Of a stretch of DNA of 13,955 nucleotides, positions 5,871-13,169 are shown piece after piece. Under the pieces are notes generated by a model that saw only the letters and a list, made by a program, of their open reading frames with translations, made no database searches and was not told where the DNA came from. Where the stretch lies: contig DAOWAL010000017.1 of NCBI GenBank assembly GCA_030634615.1, positions 1 to 13,955 on the forward strand, given 5' to 3'. How positions within the stretch are numbered: position 1 is the first letter of the stretch; every line of letters starts with the position of its first letter. This stretch comes from Candidatus Aenigmatarchaeota archaeon (GTDB taxonomy: Archaea; Aenigmatarchaeota; Aenigmatarchaeia; QMZP01; QMZT01). The position numbers and the translations under genes are program-made.

Positions 5871-8208
5871 AATTAAATGTTTCTCCCCATGCTTTTTTGA
5901 GTTCATCTGCACTCCTGTTTAGTATTTCTTCGTCATCCAAACCTGTTACAACAAGATTTGGTTCCTCTGTAACTTCGCCTATTTTTGAAGCATTGTCTCC
6001 CATTATTTTTTCAAATTCGCTTTCTTTTCCTTTGGGAACTTCAACTAAAAATCTTGAATTGCTTTCTGAAAATAATATTTTGTAATTCTTTTTTATTCCA
6101 TCTGCTGGTACTAGTTTTAGATCAACTGACATACCAAGATTTCCTGCAAAGCACATTTCAGCAGCAGTTACTGCAAGTCCTCCTTCTGAACAATCATGGC
6201 ATGCTCTGATAAGACCATTATCAATTGATTCTATCATATTGTCCATTATTTTCTTGGCGTTTGCTAAATCAACACCGGGTACTTTTCCGCCTTCTTCATC
6301 TTTTATCATGTGGTAGTGCGAACCGCACATCTCGTCTTTTGTAACACCGATCACATAAACTGGATTACCGGCTTCTTTTAGATCCATTGTCTGTGCTTTC
6401 CTTATGTCGGGAATTAATCCCACAGCTGTGACAACGAGTGTTGGCGGTATTGAGATTGTATCTTCGCCTGTACCATATTCATTGTAAAGAGAATCCTTAC
6501 CTGAAATGAAAGGAACAGCAAATCCCTTACTCGCGTCATAGCATGCCTTACATGCTTCAACAAGTGCACCCAGTCTATCAGGTTTCTCAGGATTACCCCA
6601 TGAAAAATTATCAAGAACAGATATTCTCCTTCCGCCACAGCACACGTTGTTACGAATTGCTTCATCTATTGCCGAAAGTGCCATGTTGTACGGATTGGAA
6701 GAAAATCTTGGATTGTATCCGTTGGATACAACAATTCCGTTCCATTCATCATAAATAGGTCTGAGTACGCACGCATTGCCCGGCCCGCCTAATCCCTGTA
6801 TTGGTTTTATGACAGTTTTTGCCTGAACCTCGTGATCATATTGTCTTATGACCCATTCCTTGCTTGCAACATTAGGTGAACGAAGTATTTCTTTTAAATC
6901 ACCGGAAAAATCTTCTGAATCATCCATGTCAGGATCGGCATCTTCAGATACAGTAAATTCAGCTTTTCTGATAACCCTGGGTACTTCTCCATGCAGGAAA
7001 TTCATGTCAAGTTCCCCAATAACCTTTCCTTTAAACATTAAAGTGAGTTTTTTATCATCAGTAAATTCACCTATTACAGTTGCTTCTGTGTTTTCATTTT
7101 TGAATATCTCAATCACATCATCAACATTTTTTTCGGGAACAGCCAGTAACATTCTTTCCTGTGCTTCTGAAATCCATATTTCCCATGGTTCAAGTCCTTC
7201 GTATTTTAATGGAACTTTGTCAAGGTGAACCTTTACACCGGTTTCTTCACCCATTTCACCTATTGCAGACGACAAGCCTCCGCCACCACAGTCTGTAACA
7301 GCAGAATAAAGAGGTTTATCACATTTATCCCTGACAATGAGCAGACCGTCCAGAACACGTTTTTCCTCAATTGCATTTCCTATCTGAACAGCTCCTGATG
7401 ATGTTTTTTCAGAGTCAGATGAAAGTTCAAGTGATGCAAATGTCACACCATGTATTCCGTCCCTTCCTGTTCTTCCTCCGACAAGTATTATTTTGTCACC
7501 TGACTTTGCACCTGTCACATACTTGTCATGCGGCATGATTCCAAGACATCCTGCATAGACTAAAGGATTACCGAGATATCCTTCGTGAAAACCAACACCG
7601 CCATTTGCAGTGGGAATACCCATTCTGTTACCATAATCGCGTATGCCGGCAACTGCTCCTTTCATTAATCTTTTTGGATGTATCACACCATTTGGAAGTT
7701 TATCATGTGGATAGTCAGGAGGCGCAAAAAACAGTATGTCAGTTGAAAGTATCGGCTTTGCACCAACACCCATAACATCCCTGAAAACCCCGCCTGAACC
7801 GGTTCCTGCACCGCCATACGGGTCAAGCGCAGTTGGATGGTTATGAGTTTCTACCTTAACCGCTATGTTATGATCATCATTGAATTTAACAATCCCGGCG
7901 TTATCAACAAATACAGAAACGCACCACGGAAAATTTAGTTCTTTTGTTCCCCTTGCAATGTATGTTTTGAAAAGTCCATCTATTTTTTCTCCTTTGTACT
8001 CAATTATTCCCTTGAATGTTTTGTGTACACAATGCTCTGACCATGTCTGCGCAAGTGTTTCGAGTTCTATGTCACTTGGGTTTCTTCCAAGTTTGTCAAA
8101 ATAATTTTGAACTTTTCTCATCTCTTCTAAGTTCAGAGCTAACAAAAACTTTTTGGAAATTTCAATTAGTTCTTCATCGCTCTTTCCGATCAATTCTGTA
8201 CTATTCAT
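5866..8208 (-). CDS. purL: FGAM synthase large catalytic subunit (small-type PurL)
   Basis: ATP-dependent synthetase that converts FGAR to FGAM with ammonia supplied by PurQ. The 780 residues are at the upper end for the small PurL that works with separate PurS and PurQ; fused enzymes reach about 1,300. Motifs in order are WSEHC (56-60, active-site His59), THNHP (121-125), YGGAGTGSGGVFRD (131-144), GGRTGRDGIHG (244-254), DCGGGGLSSA (306-315), GGPGNACVLRP (474-484) and SGKDSL (569-574). Together these trace both halves of the duplicated AIR-synthetase-like fold. The ATG is four bases after the purS stop, with a weak AGGTTATGA upstream. purQ begins four bases after its own stop. The gene is intact, and order and spacing indicate a purS-purL-purQ operon encoding one enzyme complex. 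Confidence 0.97.
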   Translation of the reverse strand: MNSTELIGKSDEELIEISKKFLLALNLEEMRKVQNYFDKLGRNPSDIELETLAQTWSEHCVHKTFKGIIEYKGEKIDGLFKTYIARGTKELNFPWCVSVFVDNAGIVKFNDDHNIAVKVETHNHPTALDPYGGAGTGSGGVFRDVMGVGAKPILSTDILFFAPPDYPHDKLPNGVIHPKRLMKGAVAGIRDYGNRMGIPTANGGVGFHEGYLGNPLVYAGCLGIMPHDKYVTGAKSGDKIILVGGRTGRDGIHGVTFASLELSSDSEKTSSGAVQIGNAIEEKRVLDGLLIVRDKCDKPLYSAVTDCGGGGLSSAIGEMGEETGVKVHLDKVPLKYEGLEPWEIWISEAQERMLLAVPEKNVDDVIEIFKNENTEATVIGEFTDDKKLTLMFKGKVIGELDMNFLHGEVPRVIRKAEFTVSEDADPDMDDSEDFSGDLKEILRSPNVASKEWVIRQYDHEVQAKTVIKPIQGLGGPGNACVLRPIYDEWNGIVVSNGYNPRFSSNPYNMALSAIDEAIRNNVCCGGRRISVLDNFSWGNPEKPDRLGALVEACKACYDASKGFAVPFISGKDSLYNEYGTGEDTISIPPTLVVTAVGLIPDIRKAQTMDLKEAGNPVYVIGVTKDEMCGSHYHMIKDEEGGKVPGVDLANAKKIMDNMIESIDNGLIRACHDCSEGGLAVTAAEMCFAGNLGMSVDLKLVPADGIKKNYKILFSESNSRFLVEVPKGKESEFEKIMGDNASKIGEVTEEPNLVVTGLDDEEILNRSADELKKAWGETFNW

Positions 8209-8212
8209 AATT

Positions 8213-8695
8213 TCATAACCTGTGATAACGATATGTGTGTATCATTTCATTTGTGAGGTATCTTGAGCAAATATCCTTTAGCTCATCTTCACTCACATTT
8301 CCGCTAATAACATAAAATGTGCCAGTCTTAACTTTCATGTCTTTATGACCAAGAATGTCAAGAGCGTTTTGGACAGAAAGACCAGCTGGATCCATTACGC
8401 CCTGCTTAAAGAAAACCTCGACAACCCAAACATTTTTTTCTTTAACTAAATTGTTAACATGTGCACCATTTTCGTCGAATTTACTAAAATTAAAATATTG
8501 AATAACGTTATCGGTAAAGAGTTCTTTAGCTGCGTTTTCGACACCTTCTTTGGAAATTTCACTCTCGAAAACATATGTTTGTAAAGTTTTTACATCGGTA
8601 ACATTGGAAAATCCGAGTTCGGCAATATCACTGCTAACATTTTTACCCAGAGGATCTTTTTGTCCATCTTTGTATCCAACGCCTACAACCCACAT
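8213..8695 (-). CDS. purS: PurS with two tandem PurS domains
   Basis: PurS bridges PurL and PurQ in the FGAM synthase complex. It is normally about 80 residues and works as a dimer. This protein has 160 residues and contains two PurS-like units, about 1-72 and 89-160, joined by a linker of about 16. Matching points are W2-V3-V4 and W90-V91-V92; DPLGKNV (14-20) and DPAGLSV (102-108); VKT at 35-37 and 122-124; and the ends DNVIQYFNF (62-70) and NEMIHTYRY (149-157). The second unit is closer to the usual sequence. The first gene of its unit, it has a TATA element 30 bases upstream of the ATG and no SD site. purL follows after four bases. A single chain could replace the PurS dimer. Large fused PurL enzymes carry a PurS-dimer-like N-terminal domain, so an intermediate or split form is possible. 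Confidence 0.9.
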   Translation of the reverse strand: MWVVGVGYKDGQKDPLGKNVSSDIAELGFSNVTDVKTLQTYVFESEISKEGVENAAKELFTDNVIQYFNFSKFDENGAHVNNLVKEKNVWVVEVFFKQGVMDPAGLSVQNALDILGHKDMKVKTGTFYVISGNVSEDELKDICSRYLTNEMIHTYRYHRL

Positions 8696-8717
8696 AATAT
8701 CATAAGTATAGTCAGAA

Positions 8718-8725
8718 AATATAAA
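8718..8725 (-). promoter_or_regulatory. TATA box of the purS-L-Q-transporter unit
   Basis: On the minus strand TTTATATT starts 30 bases before the purS ATG, inside an AT-rich divergent intergenic region of 85 bases. No SD site is present between it and the ATG, so a leaderless or nearly leaderless transcript is expected. Confidence 0.55.
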
Positions 8726-8748
8726 AATTCAAAGAAAGATAATAGATC

Positions 8749-8762
8749 AAATTTATAAATTT
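8749..8762 (+). promoter_or_regulatory. Palindromic TATA element of the cyclo-ligase gene
   Basis: AAATTTATAAATTT is a perfect 14-base palindrome. Its TTTATAAA (8752-8759) starts 29 bases before the ATG at 8781, the same distance as in the purE promoter. Because it is symmetric it could in principle recruit TBP in either orientation, but purS has its own TATA element about 30 bases away. A leaderless transcript is the simplest reading. Confidence 0.6.
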
Positions 8763-8780
8763 TAATAAGTCATTGTTAAT

Positions 8781-9338
8781 ATGAAGGAATTTATCAGAAG
8801 AGAAATCCTTGCAAGACGTTCAAGGCAGGAAAGAGATAAAAAAGTAAAAAAAGATATTGCAATAAGGAAAAATTTAAGAAATATTTCTGAGTATCAAAAT
8901 TCCAACATAATTCTTTTCTACGTTTCAATAAGAGGAGAAGTCAGAACAGAGAGTTTGATTTCAGAGGCTCTTGAAAACGGTAAAAGAGTTCTAGTACCAT
9001 TCGTCAATTTAGCAAATAAGACCATGTTGATTTCTGAAATAAGCGATCTTGATGATTTAGAGCCAGGGTCATTCGGAATACCCGAACCTAAAAACCCAAA
9101 GGAGTTCCCGCTCGATGAAATAGATCTTGTAGTTGTTCCAGGTGTTGCTTTTGACAAAACAGGAAACAGGGTCGGGTTTGGTACAGGCTTCTATGATAAA
9201 TTTGTAAAAACTCTTAATAAGAGAATACCTCTAATAGCACTTGCATATGATTTCCAGATCGTAAAGGAGATCCAGCCAGAAGAACACGATGTAAAAGTAC
9301 ATAAAATAGTAACAGAAAACGAAATTATTGAGTGTTAA
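8781..9338 (+). CDS. 5-formyltetrahydrofolate cyclo-ligase (MTHFS)
   Basis: ATP-dependent enzyme that converts 5-formyl-THF to 5,10-methenyl-THF, returning a storage or inhibitory folate to the one-carbon pool. The protein has 185 residues, the normal length. An N-terminal basic helix (about 5-30) is followed by FYVSIRGEVRT (46-56), FGIPEP (98-103), the hallmark VVPGVAFDKTGNRVGFGTGF (118-137) ending in YDKF (138-141), and the late segment EEHDVKVHKIVTE (167-179). The glycine-rich loop reads GFGTGFYD where GxGxGYYD is common, a mild change. It is the only plus-strand gene in the window. It is divergent from purS, and its last 14 bases overlap the end of folC in convergent orientation. Its product feeds the same folate pool that supplies PurN and PurH, which explains its place between purine operons. 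A leaderless start at 8781 is supported by the TATA spacing. Confidence 0.94.
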   Translation: MKEFIRREILARRSRQERDKKVKKDIAIRKNLRNISEYQNSNIILFYVSIRGEVRTESLISEALENGKRVLVPFVNLANKTMLISEISDLDDLEPGSFGIPEPKNPKEFPLDEIDLVVVPGVAFDKTGNRVGFGTGFYDKFVKTLNKRIPLIALAYDFQIVKEIQPEEHDVKVHKIVTENEIIEC

Positions 9339-10626
9339 TATTCTCATTAAACTCTCTGCCAAAATTTGCTTTGTTTGGGAACCACATCTCTCTCGCTTCA
9401 GCAACTGTAAATAGTGATCCTGTAATTAAGATAAGATCATTCGGTCCTGCCATTTCCATTGCTTTTTCCACTGCTCTTTTAACATCTTCAACTATTGTAA
9501 ACTCTTTTTCAAATTTTTCTGCTTCCTTTGAAAGATCTGCCGGCAGAACAGCCCTGTTAAGAACATTGTGCTTCGTGAGAATGAAATGATCGGTTTTCTT
9601 GGCAGCATGTTCCATGATTTTTGAAACAATCTTGTCTTTTGACATACTTATTACGGTGTAAAGTTTTTCGTACTTTAACATGTTAAGAGATTCCATAACT
9701 TTTTCCATTGATGTAGGATCCTTTGCACCGTCCAAAATAATTGTCGGATTATCAGAAACTATTTCAAATCTTCCGGGCCACTTAACATTTTCAAGCCCTT
9801 GTTTTATTGCACTTGTCGGAATTTTCTCAGGCATTGAGAGTACTGCAGATAGTGCGCATGCTATGTTATTCAACTGATATTTTCCACCAAGAGGAACATT
9901 TATTCTGGTATTCTCAAAATCAAAGCTGTTTGATTTCGGTATTGAAACAGGATTTGAAAGTTCCAATGCAGTTATTAATTTTGCATTTTTGCTGTTACAC
10001 AATTTCGTAACGACATCGATTACTTTTATGTTATCTGAATAAACTACGAGTGTCCCGTTTTGTTTTATTATTCCGCCCTTTTCTACTGCTATTTTTTCAA
10101 CAGTATCTCCAAGTATATCTGTGTGTTCCAATGATACGTTTGTTATTACAGACACATCGGGATTAAGGACATTTGTAGCATCAAGTCTTCCGCCAAGACC
10201 TACTTCAACAACTGCTATATCGACATTTTTTTCAGCAAAGTAATCAAAGGCAACTGCAGTTGTAAACTCAAAAAATGTTGGTTTTTCAAAGTCTTTTCCT
10301 ACCATTTCAGTAAATGGTTTTACTTTCTCAACAAGTCTTACAAAATCAGTTTCAGAAATCATTTCACCGTTCACGGAAATTCTTTCCCGAAAATCGAAAA
10401 GATGTGGTTTTACAAATGTTCCCACTATAAGACCGGTTTCCCTGAGAATAGATGATATCATTGTAACGGTTGAACCTTTACCACATGTTCCGCCAACAAG
10501 AATTGATCTGAATTTCTTTTCAGGATTATCAATATAGGAAAGTATTTTTTCCACCCTGTCAAGTCCAAGTTTCATACCAAACTTGTTCAGATGCATTATG
10601 TAATCCTTGGATTCTTCGTAATTCAT
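9325..10626 (-). CDS. folC: Folylpolyglutamate synthase (possibly also dihydrofolate synthase)
   Basis: Mur-ligase-family enzyme that adds glutamate to folates with ATP. From the ATG at 10624-10626 it has 433 residues, the usual size. Motifs are the P-loop GGTCGKGST (45-53), KPHLFDFRERI (73-83), EFTTAVAFDYF (120-130), EVGLGGRLDATN (141-152) and TNVSLEHTDILG (162-173). The P-loop has Cys where GTNGKGS is common, and KPHL replaces the frequent SPHL. An in-frame start at 10707 is rejected because its first 27 codons would lie mostly inside purH and add residues unlike the family. The ATG is 23 bases after the purH stop, with no clear SD site, so it may be co-transcribed with purN-purH or use a weak TATA-like ATTAAAAT about 28 bases upstream. 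Polyglutamylation would retain the folates used by PurN and PurH. Dihydrofolate synthase activity cannot be judged from sequence alone. Confidence 0.92.
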   Translation of the reverse strand: MNYEESKDYIMHLNKFGMKLGLDRVEKILSYIDNPEKKFRSILVGGTCGKGSTVTMISSILRETGLIVGTFVKPHLFDFRERISVNGEMISETDFVRLVEKVKPFTEMVGKDFEKPTFFEFTTAVAFDYFAEKNVDIAVVEVGLGGRLDATNVLNPDVSVITNVSLEHTDILGDTVEKIAVEKGGIIKQNGTLVVYSDNIKVIDVVTKLCNSKNAKLITALELSNPVSIPKSNSFDFENTRINVPLGGKYQLNNIACALSAVLSMPEKIPTSAIKQGLENVKWPGRFEIVSDNPTIILDGAKDPTSMEKVMESLNMLKYEKLYTVISMSKDKIVSKIMEHAAKKTDHFILTKHNVLNRAVLPADLSKEAEKFEKEFTIVEDVKRAVEKAMEMAGPNDLILITGSLFTVAEAREMWFPNKANFGREFNENINTQ

Positions 10627-10649
10627 AAGAAATAATGTAATTGTAAATT

Positions 10650-12206
10650 TTAATGTTTGAACATTCTCCTGCCCGTAAATGTCATTGCAATACCAAGTTT
10701 GTCGCATGCCCCAATAACTTCTTTGTCTTTGACTGAACCACCCGGCTGAACAATGAATCTGAATCCGTGCTTATGCGATTCTTCTATTGAATCCGGGAAG
10801 GGGAAGAACGAATCACTTGCTAAAATACATTTTGAAATTTCACTATTATCCATTCCCATTTTATTGAAATTATCCAGTGTTTTTTCAGCAGCTATTTTAA
10901 GTGAACCTATCCTGTTTGGTTGTCCCGCACCCATTCCGATAATATGATAGAACCCTGGTTCATATTCTCTTGCGACAACAATTGCATTTGATTTTGTGTG
11001 TTTACATGCAAGGCATGCAAATAATGCGAGGTTGTTTTTATCAGAAGGGGGTTTAATTTTGGTAACGTTTTCGAATTTGTCGGAATACCCGTTGTCACAA
11101 TCCTGCTCAAGCACACCACCTGACAAGAATCTGTATTCTTTGTTTTCAGAATTCGTTTTTTCCATTTTAAGGAGTCTTAGATTTTTCTTTTGTGAAAATA
11201 CTTTTAGAGCATCACTATCGAAATTAGGTGCTATTACAACTTCAACAAATTTGTCTTTTAGAAATTCTGCTGTTTTCCCATCAACAGTTTTTGTAATAGC
11301 AATAACACTTCCAAAAGCTGAAACAGGATCACCATTCCATGCCTGTTCAGTTGCCTCTAAAACAGTTTTACCTGTGGCAAACCCGCATGGATTCGTGTGT
11401 TTTATTATGGCGACTCCTATGTCTTCCTTTAGATCATTCGCTGCTTCAATTGCACTTTGGGAATCAATATAATTGTTATACGACATTTCTTTTCCCTGTA
11501 GCTGGACAGCATTTACAAGACCGTCACCGCTTGAATAAACCTTTGCTTTTTGATGCCAGTTCTCACCGTACCTGAGCTCTTTGCCTCCAGTGAATTTTAG
11601 TCTTAAGATGTTTTCATTTGCAAATCTTCTGCTCAAGAATTTGTCTATCTCTGAATCATAATCAGCTGTTCTTCTAAAGGCCTTTAGGGAAAAAAGTTCT
11701 CTTGTTTTGAGATCAACGTCCCCATGTTTTTCTAGTTTTTCGATGACATATCCATAATCTTTAGGATCTGTTACAACTAAAACATCTTTGTAATTTTTAG
11801 CAGCAGACCTTAGCATTGAAGGTCCGCCAATATCAATGTTTTCAATAGCTTCATCGATTTCAACATCGGGATTTTCAATTGTCTTTTCAAACTGGTAAAG
11901 ATTTACAACAACCATATCAATTGGCTCTATTTTCAGATTATTTATCTGATCCATGTGGTCCTTGTTTTTCCTGACTGCTAAAATTCCACCGTGTATTTTT
12001 GGATGAAGTGTTCTTACCCTGCCATCCATTATTTCGGGAAACCCGGTGTAGTCTCCTATATATGTTACATTAATTCCACTGTCTTTGAGAAGTTTTGCAG
12101 TACCACCAGTGGATATTATTTCAACACCCATTTTCTCAAGTGATTTAGAGAAATCTACTATTCCTGTTTTATCAGTAACTGAAATAAGGGCACGTTTTAT
12201 TTTCAT
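10650..12206 (-). CDS. purH: Bifunctional AICAR transformylase / IMP cyclohydrolase
   Basis: Catalyses the last two steps to IMP: formylation of AICAR with 10-formyl-THF, then ring closure of FAICAR. It has 518 residues. The N-terminal cyclohydrolase domain (about 1-190) shows STGGTAKLL (32-40), GRVRTLHPKIHGGIL (62-76) and IDIGGPSMLRSAAKN (124-138). The transformylase domain shows KAFRRTADYD (175-184), YGENWHQKA (213-221), IKHTNPCG (268-275, with the Lys-His pair expected in the active site), NGDPVSAFGS (291-300), ASDSFFPFPD (463-472) and QPGG (487-490). The ATG overlaps the purN stop as ATGA, a classic coupling arrangement. This folate-dependent fused enzyme differs from the PurP/PurO route used by many archaea, and the nearby folate genes fit that. 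The gene is complete, with no visible defect. Confidence 0.97.
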   Translation of the reverse strand: MKIKRALISVTDKTGIVDFSKSLEKMGVEIISTGGTAKLLKDSGINVTYIGDYTGFPEIMDGRVRTLHPKIHGGILAVRKNKDHMDQINNLKIEPIDMVVVNLYQFEKTIENPDVEIDEAIENIDIGGPSMLRSAAKNYKDVLVVTDPKDYGYVIEKLEKHGDVDLKTRELFSLKAFRRTADYDSEIDKFLSRRFANENILRLKFTGGKELRYGENWHQKAKVYSSGDGLVNAVQLQGKEMSYNNYIDSQSAIEAANDLKEDIGVAIIKHTNPCGFATGKTVLEATEQAWNGDPVSAFGSVIAITKTVDGKTAEFLKDKFVEVVIAPNFDSDALKVFSQKKNLRLLKMEKTNSENKEYRFLSGGVLEQDCDNGYSDKFENVTKIKPPSDKNNLALFACLACKHTKSNAIVVAREYEPGFYHIIGMGAGQPNRIGSLKIAAEKTLDNFNKMGMDNSEISKCILASDSFFPFPDSIEESHKHGFRFIVQPGGSVKDKEVIGACDKLGIAMTFTGRRMFKH

Positions 12207-12817
12207 GCTAAAGTCTTCACCTTGTTTCCTTCAACTTTTATTTTACCTTCTGAAAACATTTTTATTGCTTCCAGCAAAATTTCCTGTTCAGCGCCCTGTA
12301 CCTTTTCTTTCAATGTTTCTGCAGTATCACTATCATCGACCATTACTGGTTTTTGCATTATTATCGGTCCCTCGTCAACCTTTGGTGTTACAAAATGCAG
12401 AGTGCAGCCTGTAACTTTTAGTCCTTTGTTGAGGACTTCTTCGTGTACATTTGTATCCATCTCTCCTGAGAATAATGGGAGCAATGACGGATGAATGTTC
12501 ATTATCCTGTTTTCATACTGTTTACACATCCAGGGTGATACTATTCTCATAAATCCTATGAGAAGAACAAGTTCCACTCCTCTTTTATCAAACTCAGAAG
12601 CTGCCGCTTTATCGAAAAGCAGTCTGTCTTTACCGGAATAATCCATTGCTATAGCATCTATCCCGTGATCCCTTGCCCTCTCTAAAATAAAAGCATCTTC
12701 GTTATCTGAAATAACACATGCAATTTCTGCATCAATTTCTCCTGCCTCAATTGCGTCTATTATTGGCTGGAGATCTGTCCCTTTCGTTGAACCTAAAACA
12801 CCAATTTTCAATGTCAT
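12203..12817 (-). CDS. purN: Phosphoribosylglycinamide formyltransferase (folate-dependent)
   Basis: GAR transformylase, which transfers a formyl group from 10-formyl-THF to GAR. The 204-residue protein shows the catalytic triad as Asn107 and His109 in IMNIHPSLLP (105-114) and Asp148 in HFVTPKVDEGPII (141-153), matching Asn106, His108 and Asp144 of E. coli PurN. The N-terminal phosphate loop reads LGSTKGTDLQ (8-17) rather than the common SGxGSNxQ, a known-looking but less usual variant. I start at the ATG at 12815-12817 because GGTGA lies four bases upstream; an in-frame GTG four codons earlier would contain that SD. The stop overlaps the purH start by four bases. It is the first gene of purN-purH-folC. 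Both transformylases of the pathway are thus co-expressed and draw on the same formyl-folate. Confidence 0.96.
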   Translation of the reverse strand: MTLKIGVLGSTKGTDLQPIIDAIEAGEIDAEIACVISDNEDAFILERARDHGIDAIAMDYSGKDRLLFDKAAASEFDKRGVELVLLIGFMRIVSPWMCKQYENRIMNIHPSLLPLFSGEMDTNVHEEVLNKGLKVTGCTLHFVTPKVDEGPIIMQKPVMVDDSDTAETLKEKVQGAEQEILLEAIKMFSEGKIKVEGNKVKTLA

Positions 12818-12821
12818 ACAA

Positions 12822-12826
12822 TCACC
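12822..12826 (-). promoter_or_regulatory. SD site that fixes the purN start
   Basis: GGTGA on the minus strand lies four bases before the ATG at 12817. It falls inside the codons of the alternative GTG start at 12829, which makes the ATG the better start. Confidence 0.65.
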
Positions 12827-12839
12827 CACTCTGAATTAA

Positions 12840-12847
12840 TTATAATA
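12840..12847 (-). promoter_or_regulatory. Candidate TATA box of the purN-purH-folC unit
   Basis: TATTATAA starts 30 bases before the purN ATG in the 90-base gap after the 69-aa ORF. That position would give a leader too short to hold the GGTGA, so an alternative further upstream, the AT stretch TTTTTAAAA at about 12882-12890 with a leader of about 40 bases, is equally plausible. The choice is unresolved. Confidence 0.35.
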
Positions 12848-12907
12848 TATTCGTTTAATTATACTACCCATTTGTATTTGGTTTTTAAAAATTAACCTAT
12901 TTCATAA

Positions 12908-13117
12908 TTAAAGTTGCAACTTGTATTTCTTTATACCATGCCCGTATTTTCTGTTTAATTCTTGCATATATTCTTTGGTTATGGGGCCAGTAATTACAGC
13001 ATTCTCTGAGCGAACATACTCTCCACCAGTTTTTCCTGCGATGCTTTTGCCCACTCCCCTGTTATCTACTTTTACCCAGTATTTGTGAGGACCATTTTCC
13101 TTACAATTCCTTGCCAT
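12908..13117 (-). CDS. Hypothetical basic protein, 69 aa
   Basis: I do not recognise this family. The 69-residue protein is strongly basic: 14 Lys/Arg against about 6 Asp/Glu. It has no hydrophobic segment long enough for a membrane helix and only one cysteine (Cys5), so it is not a zinc ribbon. It contains a glycine-rich middle (VDNRGVGKSIAGKTGGEYV, 17-35), then a likely short strand-helix unit (NAVITGPITKEYMQELNRKY, 39-58) and a lysine-rich tail. Small size, charge and a TATA element exactly 29 bases upstream of its ATG suggest a real, separately transcribed gene whose product might bind nucleic acid or the ribosome. That role is inference from composition only. It lies between folD and purN on the same strand, but no functional link to folate or purines is visible. 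Confidence 0.7.
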   Translation of the reverse strand: MARNCKENGPHKYWVKVDNRGVGKSIAGKTGGEYVRSENAVITGPITKEYMQELNRKYGHGIKKYKLQL

Positions 13118-13138
13118 GTTGACTTTCTAGTGACAAAT

Positions 13139-13146
13139 AATTTAAA
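13139..13146 (-). promoter_or_regulatory. TATA box of the 69-aa ORF
   Basis: TTTAAATT on the minus strand starts 29 bases before the ATG at 13117, the same spacing as at purE and the cyclo-ligase gene. No SD site lies between them, so the mRNA is probably leaderless. The element sits in the 52-base gap after folD. Confidence 0.5.
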
Positions 13147-13169
13147 CAATATGTGTAACAAAATTATTT

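Noticed and set aside
5862..5912. N-terminal extension of purQ to the ATG at 5912
   Set aside because: It would encode 17 non-family residues inside the end of purL. The ATG at 5861 has a GGTGA at the right distance and gives a normal PurQ N-terminus.
10627..10707. N-terminal extension of folC into purH
   Set aside because: The extra 27 residues mostly overlap purH and do not resemble FolC N-termini. The ATG at 10626 fits the family length.
10996..11472. 158-codon plus-strand open frame opposite purH
   Set aside because: It is fully antisense to well-conserved purH sequence, with no promoter, SD or family motif.
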